Translations under genes and position numbers: made by a program
The notes under the pieces: model-generated
The model's database searches: none
Told to the model about the DNA's origin: nothing
The model's input: the letters and a program-made list of their open reading frames with translations, nothing else
Shown: positions 51,201 through 63,200 of the stretch, in pieces
Layout of the letters: the number at the start of each line of letters is the position of its first letter
Position numbering within the stretch: position 1 is the first letter of the stretch
Assembly (NCBI GenBank): GCA_012845835.1
Contig: JABAKD010000036.1
Span: 2,266,001-2,330,000 of the forward strand
Length of the DNA: 64,000 nucleotides
Direction of reading: 5' to 3'
Source: Undaria pinnatifida
Taxonomy: Eukaryota > Sar > Phaeophyceae > Laminariales > Alariaceae

Positions 51201-54200
51201 GGACGCCATAATTGCGTCCCCGGGCCTGAGTAAAGCCACGCGGTTGAACGAACAGAGAGAGAAGGTTCCACTTCTATCCTGATCGACCCTATATCAGCAC
51301 GAAACAGTGGGAAGCGGATAGGGAATGTTTTTTGCTCAAGAGTGCCACACGTTGAGTGCCACACGTTGCCCCTTGACGGGCAGCCCGGCTGTCAAGGACC
51401 TCCCCACACTAAAACTAGTACAAGAGGTCTTGACGGGACACCAAAGATGTCATAAGACGGCATTTTTGGACGCCGTCAGTCACACGTTTAAGATATCCCA
51501 TATTAAAGCTAGTACAGAGCCTATTTCTAGACGGTATCACATTCAGGAGCTCCCACACAAAACATGATGCATAACATCTCGACGGTCACACCTTCAGAAA
51601 ATTCCACACTAAAAATGGTGCCGTAAGGTCCGGACCGCCGTCCGCCACATGCCTCAACTGCCATCTTATGGTATCTTTGCTGTACGCAATGGAGTTCCAC
51701 ACCTTGCCAGGGATACCCGGAGGCGTTGTCCCCCGCTGAGGGTTGCTCCTCGTTCGCCGACGTAAGCTAAATCGCCCCCGGCAATGGCAGCGAGATCCGC
51801 CCCCAGTGCACAGGCTTCAAGGGTTTCCCTGAAGACGCGGACACGAGGTTTATATCAACATATGAGCACAAAAAACTCAACACGGATGTTAACAAATGGG
51901 TACGATGTTCAGCAGAGAGGAAGCGTAGAGGGAGCGAAAAAATCACGGACGTATCTACGGCATGCACCATGCCTCGGCCATGGTGTGCATGTGATACAGG
52001 CATCTCGAACACGCTATAGCGAGTGTTTCATCCGGAGACAGTACAGTCGCCACAAACAATCCATGAAGCCCGGCCGCATACGAAAGCACTGCCAAGTACG
52101 ACCTAAACTTGAGCGAGGTAAGTGGGTATTTTTTGCCCTGATGGCGAAACGCTACCTCCCTCAGCGTTTTGGGATCCACGTTTCGCAAAGAGAAAACGGC
52201 GATCACAGCAAGACCCAAGCGTCTAGAAAGAGCGTGCAGCACAGCGAGCATCACCATGCTACACGAGTCCCATACACTTCAGTTTGGCGTCGTCCTGTAC
52301 CTCAGCGATCCTCTGAGGCCGCTCCGTGTAATCGATGCAGTAACCAGCTATGTTCGATTTTCTGTCTCTCTCTAGCCCCCACAGGGTCTAAACGAGCGAA
52401 TGCAGGCGGCGTCCCGCTGGGTACGGCAAAGCAAAGTGCACAGCGCGTTTCGACTGCCTCTCTCTACCATCCGAAGGACGGACTTAAGGGAAAATGTTTC
52501 GAAGAGCTCGTGCTCATTTCCTGGCATTCCTGGTTTAGCCGAGAAAAACACGGAAAAACAGGACTAACTTCCTAAATAAGATTATTAAACAGGGGAAAAA
52601 AACTGGAACGCTTTACATTCAGGCGCCCACGTTCCTCGTTCAGGAAAGTTTAGGGAAGAAATCAGCGCACAAAAGGCCAATGCTAATGCAAAGACGACAG
52701 TTTTGCCAAAAAAATCCAAACTATTTTTTGGGGTTATTTGCTGAATTATTCCGTAGAACCTCGCTACGGGGAAAAAACGTTTTTTTTCTTTCCTTTTTTT
52801 TTGGTCATGCGGCACAATAGCTCAATTTGTCAATTTGTCATCAAGCCTTTATCAACATTGTCCACCAAACACGATTGACCTTCGATCTCGAAACAGAGAC
52901 AACCTACGGCCACTCCTCTTCGTTCCGGACAAGGTCACATGAGTGTAGGTGACGGCGCTGAAGAGTTCATCTCGATCCATGCTCTAGGGCGTGAGAGGTT
53001 GCTTGTGTTGTCCTGTGGTCTTCCGTCGAATCCTTTCAAAGTGCTGCTTTTTGCCCGTTGGGAGACGATATAGAGTTTCTATCTCAGTTTTCTGCACACC
53101 AGCCGCCAAATGTGTTATAAACATACGCCTGATCGGCGCCCGCCACAAATCACCGGCCGTAAAGTGAGCGCTGTACACCAAGGGGGGTCGGAGCCCCTAA
53201 CGAGCTCGCCACGTTCAGAGTTCACGACGCCTTCGTTGATTTCGTCGAGCGAAGTGTGTGGAGAGCAAGAAATCACGCCGCGTCTAGTTCAAGATCTGAT
53301 CGAGAATTTCTTAAGCAGATGTTGGCCAAGATCGCTGCGAGAATCTTTTTTTTTCCGGAAAATTGGAAAGTTCCAAACAAAAACTCTACAAAAATTGGAC
53401 CCAAAGGCGACCGTTCAGGCAAAATTTGGCCGGAATATTTGAGAATTTTTCACTGTTGGCCTTTCATTGTCACTGGTCTAACCAGGAAAATTTTAGTTTT
53501 ATGAGATAAAAATGACATGTATGTTCGAAACGAATGGCACCAAGCTTTCAAACGAGCTCCCTCCCCACCTGTATCGCTCCTCATCCATGGGGAGCCCGAA
53601 CAAAACATTTTCGCGTACGGTTCCGCTCATCACCCACGGAGTCTGCGCGGCATAACACACTGTATCAGCCCTAGTTGGCGCAAGGGTCCTCTTCCCTTGC
53701 TCACGGCCGTTTCGTCCTTGCTCACGACCGCCTTTTTCTCGAGCCTGCCATCGTAACGCCTCTTCATTCCTACTATCGTAGTTTCGCGTCGGGAACACGT
53801 GGGCTTCGCCGACTATCCCCGCAACTAGGGTGGATTTGCCGCTACCGACCGCACCAACTACCGCCACAGCCTGCAATGGAAACCCGACATTGACACGGTC
53901 GCAGCGGAGGAGGAAAAATAACGCCGAATAGATGAGCGAGGGTAGTAAGGGGTCACGCAGGGACATGCCGTCAATCTTGACATTCCATTATCCTGCAAAT
54001 ATCAGCGGGGACGCCTGAACGCGAAAACAAAGCCGAACGCTGACGCTTAACATTTCAGCTCGTTACAAACCGCAAGCGCACGAAACCTTGGCCCCCACAC
54101 GCCAAATATTGTTTGAACACTTCGACTACTGCCAAAATGAATGTACTTCGAATATAATAGGTTCGCCCTCCCATCCATTGCCCACTTGGTACAGCTTTAA

Positions 54201-57200
54201 CATTTTGCGCGCGCTTTCAGCGTGCAGGACACATACTACAGTCTGCCGACGCTCTCACCTCTTCCCGCCAAACCTCCAAAAACACATTTCTCAGCGAGAA
54301 GCCGGGGGTTTCATCCTCCCCCGCCGGCTCCTCTTCAGGCGAACCACCGGCCGATCCGAGAGGAAGCAGAGGCTCTAAAATGCCTCCTTCCAGAGATTCG
54401 GACTTAACTCTTTCGTGCCTCCCGGGCGAAGACGCGTTAAGCGCGTTCCTGGTCGGTGTGTTGGCAGATGTAGTTCGTTCGCGCGACAGCGCTACCGTTG
54501 CGCCTTGCCAGGAAACGATGGCTTCGTCAGGGTCGCTGCGCGGCGTGTTAAGTATTGATTGGCGGCGCATGTTTTAGAGATTGAGACGCCCCTAGCGCGT
54601 AGTGTTTATCGATTCACGTACAAGGGAAGAAAAAACAGAATCGTAGGCATGTGCCCTACGAGTATACCAACTCTCTCTGTAGAGGCCATGGGCACACCAT
54701 CTGTCAAGCGAACACGTGTTTGCACACGTAGAGGTACTGACTACGAGCGACTGTTTCGAGCTTTGTTCCTGTTCCTTCGGAAACACCATCAGTCGTTGCG
54801 TGCATGGGCACACCAGCGTATAAGGCGCCCTATGTACCAACAAACATGAGTGATACATGCTTGAACAGCAAGTATACCTAGAGCAACACGCGTGCAGTTG
54901 ATGAGGCAAACTGTACAGCCAAAAAGTGTGATACATTTGCCTCAAGAAAAAACCAAACACGATTAGAGCGTTACCCGTACATCAGTGAAGCAAGCTCCGT
55001 CATGACAATTTGACATGGCCCGGATGGTCCCACCCCAACAAACCATGTCCGCGGATAGCATAAAGCCGCGATTCCAAGCTCTAACAGTCGGCCACGTTTT
55101 TCAACGTGTCCACAATACATTAATTCCATTCGTACGATCGACAAACCGTTACAGCAAGACATTTTGGGGCTGGCTTGTCAGCGGTATCGTACTAAAAAAC
55201 ATCCAGTTCTCACAGCCCCAACACAAGACGACCATCATTGGGACAGCGGAGAACAGATGAGAGATTTTTCGATCGAGGGCAAGTCACTCGTAGCACTGTT
55301 CCACTACGGGCGGCAACGTGAGGGCCGTGAGGGCCGTGAGGGCCGTGAGGGCCGTGAGGGCCGTGAGGGCCGTCCCCGTTAAACACTGCACCCTCGTTTA
55401 GTGTACCAAACTACTTGCAATCAATGTAGGATTCGCTTCGGTAGTTTCAGGGTTAGCATGAAATCAAAAGGACCATTACACTTTCGGGGTTGAGCGGTAC
55501 AACCGCAAATGACAACTAAATCGCCCCACAGCCAATGGATGCACACTTTTTTCTCTACCTTTCGTCCCCCGTATCGTAATGTCCGCTTTCCAGTTCAGAA
55601 AGCGTCTGCATGGCGCGGAGGAGGAGGTTTTCGAGTCGGTCCTTGGATACGTTGGCCTCAATAATTCCGTTGATCACCCAAGGGAACGCGTTCATGGGGT
55701 GGATCAACATCTGCAGCAGGGAAATTGCTGGGGAAGAGAAGAAAAAAAAAAGGAAACGGAACGCAACGGAACGGAACGGAACCAAAGCGTACGCGTACGC
55801 GGGGTAACTCAAAACGTGCAGGAATGACAAGGCTGCGGATGAAGAAAAACATTCAACAAAACCATGTGTACCAGCTACGATGCGTGGCAAATGTTATACC
55901 CCTTACGCAGTAAGCGCGATAAGAGCGACCGAGGAGTACATGCAGATCGTACGGCTCCCGCCCGATAACATTGTAAGATGAGCTAGACCATACGCATCTC
56001 CCCTGCAAGATTAGATCATCAATGGGGAATCGATGATCTGTCCGATCAGCGAAAATTTTTCAGACCTCGGTTGATGGGAGTGATGCAAGGCTCAAGCGAA
56101 AAAAATCCCAGACAAAATACAGGCTTCCCCAACAACAGCTGGCAGTCATTTCGTTCGTTGTTGCTCATTCCATATATTATCTTCGCACTGTTTTTTTTAC
56201 TTCTCCTTCTCCTCCCCTACACGTAACTCAGATCCGGGGTCGACAAGCAGGCTCTCTTCTCGCCCCTCCCCACTACGGCACGCGCCTTTTTAATTTTTAT
56301 CGCGAGAAAAAATCAGCACTTTCTTCCCGCGTCGACTCGCGTCGAATGATGACTCCACCATCAGCTAAGCCATCGCCGTAAGGGGTCGGCGAATCGACAA
56401 CATTTGCTGTTACCTTCACAGCAGTGACTCTGTTCATTGCGCAACAAGCACAGGACTGGATAGCCGACCGGGGGTCCTGCCTCCCGCTTACGAAGGAAAA
56501 AAAAGGGGCGCACCAGCATGCCAGCACTCACCCGCACAACCGGACGACCCTCTGAGGGGGGCCGAAGACCCTGGACCCCTCAGGATCACCATCGCGGAGA
56601 GAGTGACGAGGCATACGATCGTTTTTTGTTTTCGTTTTGTTGTGAAGAAACTAGATGAAGGCGAGAACAGCAGCGAACCCAACCTCGACGGCATACGAGG
56701 TAACGTTAGCGCCGTCGAAGAAGCCACAAAAACAAATGTGACACCCATAGGAATGGAAACTGGTACTGTAGTACCCACCCGCGAAAATGGACGATACCCG
56801 GAGGGGCGGGGCCCCTGATCCCCTGAAGACCACGAGGGCGGAGAATGTGACGAGGCAGACGATGGTTGGGGTTGTTGCCCAGAAGAAGACGCACCAAGCG
56901 TCCACATACTTGAGCGTCTTGAGGGCGGATACCTTCCGTTACATCGAAGGGTGGTAGGGATGGGTGGGTGTCGTAATTATATAGAAAAATATCGCAGCTT
57001 TAGAGCAAACTGTCGAGTTTTAGTGCAAGGCGAACAGCCCTGGAACATATATCGACGACATATTTCCGACGGCACTATTTTCGGTTCTAGACCCCCCCCC
57101 CCCCTTGTTTTGGAGACATTTGTCTCGGAATCTCCTCCCAGTGGGTGTGTTATCATGCAAGTTATACATATATAGACGGTGCCCTCCCGTGACGGCCCGC

Positions 57201-60200
57201 AACATATCACGACGGCGCTCAACCCGGCAGAGCAACAGGGCGCGGACGCCACGGGATGTCACCATCGACGTCACCACTGATACCGCTGACATACCTCTTT
57301 GCTCCTGGAAGCGTCGATCCTGCCGCGCACGCAACTTTCCCACGCGAGCATCTTCATCGCCTAACAGCGCCATCCAAGGTGTAGCGAAAACAGCACAGCG
57401 GGAATAACTACCAGGTATTGGTTACTATGATAGTCTTTAATATATATAGTCTGTATATATGCTTTAGGACTAGCGCAAAAACACGTTGGCCGTGTTGCGT
57501 GAACGAATGTCTTCGAAGGCTTGTTTCGGGTGATAATGATGATATTGAGCTCATGTTAGGAGCACGGAAAGTTCTTAGAATCTGCTGCGCTCCTAGCGCG
57601 GGATTAGTCTTATAATACACATACCTGGCACCTGGTACCTGGTATGGTGCAAGTAATGTGAGCAGAGCTTGACCCCTTTGAGACTGGCTGAAGAGGGAAA
57701 AGCGTCGAAAAAAGAAAAAGCCACGAATGCAGCGGTAGCACCGGTTCGGACAAGCCGATAAGCCCGGACTGTTGAATGAGGCAGGCTGTGTACCCGGGCT
57801 ATACACCATGCGACGACTTCTCCGACACGCACGCAGCATGATGATACCAGTCGCAGTGCTGCACGCTCCCACTACAGCACTAGAGAGTGAGCCAGATAGC
57901 TGCACCTGACATGGTCTAAGTAGCACCTATACCTGGGTATCAAAGCGGTGAAAGTCCGTGCTACATGGCCGGCGACACGGCTTCCCTACCCTGGTGCCGT
58001 CAAGCATCTCCTAGCATCGCTTCACGCGGCCGTTCTTGTGCTTCCTCAATTCTCGCGAGCCGGAGCCGGCGCCGATCCAAATATACTAACTTACAGGTTT
58101 ACATATTTTATACCGCCTCGGGCCGCAGGTAAACAATATCCAATCCCCTTCTCACAGATACATAATTTGGAAACATGGAAAGAAACAAAACAAGTGAACA
58201 CGGAAATCTCCGGTCGCATCGGCTCCATACCCTGATGCCGTGAAGCATCTCCGAGCATCTCTGCACGCGGTCATCCTTGTGCTGCATGAGTTCTCGCGAG
58301 GCGGCGCCGATCCGCTTCGCCAGGGCTGCGTTAAGCGGCACCATTGCGGCGATAACGAATAGCCCGGCGGCAAACGCAAAAGACACCTAGTCGGCACGAC
58401 AGTGGATAATCGGCGAGGTGGTGCAAACAAAGCAAGCACTTGAGGTGAATTTTCGTTTTTGTTTTTGTATACAACAGAGGTACCCACTAGCTACGTCGGC
58501 GTCCCCGATGGAGTATTAGTAGTAGGTGAATCTCGTCCCTACCAACGCCAGGGTCGCGGGTTCAAGTCTCACCCCGAGTGTATACTCGCACACGTAGGGA
58601 CTTTTCTTGCGGAAAAAATTACGAGTGGAAAGCGCGAGAGCGTGAGGTAGAAAGAGTTGGATGAAACTCTACGGGCATAAAAAGTTTTAAAGCAAGAATG
58701 CGGACGCCAATGCGCAATGACCAGCGTGTGCCGGAGGGTAGAAGGGAATACATTTTGTGACCTCCGCTTGTTTAAAAGGTCGCGGAGGGTACAACCTCTG
58801 TAAGGGTTGAGCTGGAGAATAAAAGTGAATTGTTGAAACAAAAATGAGTATCGGCTGATCGCAATAACTCACAGCTGACGGATACGTTCGTCAAGTGTTG
58901 GTGTAGAGCCGATAAGGGTGGCTGCGTTGGGGAATCGAGAACCGAACCGAAAAAACAATCCATGGTTTGCTGTAAGATATAATAAGGCGCGTTGGCATTG
59001 CTGGGGCCGCGCGGAGCGGTACTCTGGCCGCGATAACGAACAGCTCGGGATCTGCGACGCCCGGTCGGCACAACATCACACGATTGATTGACACAAGGTG
59101 ATGCAAACTGATGTATCAGGCAGATTGAAAAATTGAGCATCAACCGATCGGGAGAACTTGCTATATTTTAATCTTTCTAAAAGGTTGGTGGAGAGCCCGG
59201 GAAGCGTTGCCACGCTCGGGGCTCTGAAACCGAACCAAGAAAGTTGTCGGAGGTTTGACTTGAGAGATAATTAGTTTATTGCCTCATATTCTGGACTTGA
59301 ACAGGTATGATATGGGTGGAACGAAATCGACTTCGGGCAGTCGCCCAAGACCGTATGAAGAAAAACAAAAAGACACCACAGCTGTGGGATCGAAGCCCGG
59401 AACAATTTGCATCTGCTGATGAAACTGAACGCTTCGTGAGCTAGCGGCACTCTTAGCAATACAGGCCAGACGGTTTGAGCTGGGGTACGGTGGTCAGCAA
59501 AAATACACGTCTTACCTCGCGATGTAGAAGGTAGAAGGTCACGCCGACCTGCAAACGCAGAGGTGCACACAGCAACAGCCGCGGCGCAGCAGCCAGAAAG
59601 TAAAACCAAAGCTTAACAATTGTGTTTTTTACGTAACCAAGGGCATCAATAATAGTTACTATAAACCTAACTCAGGACAGTAACAACTGCGCATAAACGT
59701 AGCTCAGAACAGTATAGTCCCGCCAACGAGAAGCGCTTATTTGGTTGAGCCTCACGCCCTTGCCGGCAGAAACCAAACATTTCGTCAGAGTTTCGTCGAT
59801 GTCTTCCGCACAGAGCAGCAGCGGCAGCAGCATAAACGCGTTTACTACCGCGAAAGGTTATCCGACACAAAAAGAAAGTAGTGTCTCCCCTACAATGCGC
59901 GTGCAGCTCTCAAATGATTTAGAGCTTTGAGCAAAACTCCACAAAACTAGATTATTCGACAGAACGAGCAACTTGCCCGACACATTGCAGGCAGAAGTTT
60001 TAGCGGCAACAGCGGATAAGCAGCAACAGCGGATAAACAGCGGCTGGAAGTCTGCAGTACTGTCGATCAAATTTGTCATAATGAACGGTGAGCAAATCTC
60101 CACGGATTGAAACCTACGCGTTAAAACGAGCCGTTCCGCAGCAGGCAGAAGCACTACAGTAGCAGCAACAGCAGATACACAGCGGCTGCGAGTATGCGCT

Positions 60201-63200
60201 ATTGTAGATCACAACTACAAACGTTTCGGTTTGAGGTCGTTTTTTAGCAGGTTTGTGCAGCTGTTGGGCTTTGATCCCATAAGCGGAGATTCAGATACTT
60301 TCAGGCCGAGTATGACGAAAATCACATTACATACACCAAATGAGTCCAGATTCCAAGCGATTTCTGCTCCAAGTTCGCACAAGCACCCTTAACATCTACC
60401 GGTACTTGGTATGCGACGCATACGCGAGAAACACGAAGTAAATGGTAAATTTAACTCCCTCAAAACTGCATCCAAGTTGTTAGTGAAAACATTATGATCT
60501 GAACACCCGTGGAAAGTATGCTGCAGCGGTAAAGGTTCAGACTACGCAATAAAACTCGTTTTAGCTATGATTTTTTTAGTCGGGGTTACGTGCCAGGTTA
60601 CTTGCGCGGAGGCATACCTTTTTTTCATCTTTTCCACGAGTGTTGCCCCCCTTTTCAACTTGCTACACTCACGGGGGTCCAATACCACTCTGTTCCCGAA
60701 GGGGAATTTTGTAAGCGAAAACAAGCAACAGCTTGCTGGGTCACAGCCAATGACGTTCCCTCGAGCCTCGAACATGGACCTTTGGAATCCCCCCAAATCC
60801 CTAGACAACCTCTCCGCGCGTTTCCAACCGGCACCCCGGCGTATGCAGCGCCGCCTCACAACGGCCGCCCGTAATCGGTTGGAAGGCAATAATTCTTCGA
60901 GAAAGAAATCCCAACGAGTCGGTGACAGAGCCGTCGAACCCGTGCGTTCCTCTTTAAACTATGTCAAACAGTAGTGCGACTAAAGTGTTGATTAAACAAA
61001 ATAAAACATCGCTGAGGAACCTCCAAATTCGATCACCAATGTTGTGGGCGCGAGCTACTTCGTATACCTGTAGGGGCAGGCCCCACAACTCGTGGAGGGA
61101 ACCGGCGGTATCCATGAGCCGTTGCGCGTCGACGGCGATAAGGTTGGTCGCGCTTCCGGCCGTCAGCCCTGCCTCGGCCGCGTCCATTGTGCGCACATCA
61201 AGTACCTGCCTGCGCATACGACGACCAACCATGATATTTTATGCATTTACCCTTTTCATGTTCGAGTTTGGCGTCGTCTTCACTCCACCGCAAGTTGTGC
61301 TCGGGAGGTCGAATCGCGAGTGGTAGCACACAAAACATACCTAGTACCGGATAATATACCATAAATACACAACCATGTCATTTTTTGTTTTTTTGGGGGG
61401 GAAGCTTTTGGAACTTATATTTTACAAATCAAGAGAGGGGGTCGACCCGACTCAACCCTAGCCCTAACCTTGACCCTAAACTCAACCCTAACCCAGCCCA
61501 AGGCTTACGCCCTGAGCGCGGCGTCGCCACGCGTTCAGGATTTCCTGAAACGAAAATGTGCGTACCGTGTAAAAAAAATCCAATATTTACGACATGCTAC
61601 CTGGTATGGTTTGGAGTTTGTGCCGCACCTGTACACGGCGGAGGCGATGGACGCTCGAACGTGCAGCTGGAGCCTACCCACTTTCAGGCTGAACTGCGTA
61701 TCCAAAACCGCGCTGAGCGTAAACGCAGTGGCCAACCCCGCCGCCCCAAGATATCCCCTCTCCGTCGCTGTCCTCGAGCTGCCTGGTGACGGGTTTGGGG
61801 GGGGGAAACGGCAAGACATATAGGAGGTCCTGAAATCCTGACATTTACTGGCAGGCAACATTCCAAAAAATAAAACTCTAAATTTTTTCGACTTTCGTAT
61901 TGTTAGGATAAACTGAGTATCCAAACCCACGCTATGGGCGAACGCAAAGGCCAACCCCGCCACACCAAGGTATCCCCTTCCCGTTGCTTTCCTGGGGCCG
62001 CCTGGTGAACGGTTTGCAGTTGCGGCGAGGGAGGCAAGAGCCGCGTCTATGGCCTTCCAACATTCTCACAGGGTGTTCCTCCGCATTAAGATGCCTTTAC
62101 ATTTTGACGCAGTAGTTGAAACCCTCGCCGTTATCTTCCGCGTGCTAGTACTCCTCGGTTGGTCCTAGCTAGGGTAGAGCGAGTGACCCAATTTTCCTCA
62201 GGCCACTAACGCAAATGGCCCCTCTACCCCGCCCAAAGACGAGAGCAATCAAAGAGTTCCATCGCGGGGTGCGCATCGAGAACAAAAAGGTGCAACGTAG
62301 GAAAAAAGAGCGTAGGCACTCGCGCGAAGCTAACACTGCCCTCCCCCGCCGTAGGTACACTAGAGAGTACCGGTAGCGAGAAAGAGATCGCTATCCTAGG
62401 AGATAGATGGTGTGATGGTAGCGAGAAAGCGATCGCTATCCTAGGAGATAGATGGTGGCCACAGACCGCCAAACAGGAAGGCGATAAGGTAAGCAAACTA
62501 TCTCATGTCACATATGTAAGAAACGCAAGGGGCACCAAAATGTTGGAGGTGTCTCTATTAGGAGTAGGAGCGGTGCTCTGCCTCAAAAGGGATGCGTGGT
62601 CAATAACCAAATGTCTATGGCAAGAAAAAAAAAAGGGCACCCCCTCCCTCCCCCGTACGGTAACCTTGGTCGGTTTATCACCGCACCCACCGCACCCACG
62701 ACTCGGCTACGGTAGGCGGGGGGTTGCTCTCGGGCCCTCTTCGTCTGAGGCTCAGAGCCACTCGCGAGGGTGGGCATCCCAGATATTTACAGGCTTCATT
62801 CAAGTACCGGCATGCTGTGCTTTGTGGTTCCGTGTTGGCAAACACCGTCCTGTAATTGGTCGTTACGCTCCGCGCCGACAAACTAAGGGCCCGGTTTTGC
62901 GCGAGGTGTAGAGGCATTCGCAAGATTGGCCTAAACACGGGGACAACAAATGGGGATACCCAGCACTGGAACCCTGGTCGACACACCACTTGAAAATAGA
63001 TTCGGGTGATGTTTTCGAGTGAAATTCAAAGCAACCGCTCCAGCTATGAGATCGACGAAAACTCATCTTTGTAAGCTGTGTGTGTGACTCCGATCGCGCG
63101 TGTTACAGGGTGGTCTGCACGCCGCTATGAAGGATACAGGTCGGCGACTCCCCTTACTGCTAGCTAGTAATATTTTCAACAGTACTAGAATAAAGGTTTG

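Noticed and set aside
60567-60974. Plus-strand 135-codon frame
   Set aside because: Lies in an ABCC intron, has no recognisable domain and no supporting splice partner.
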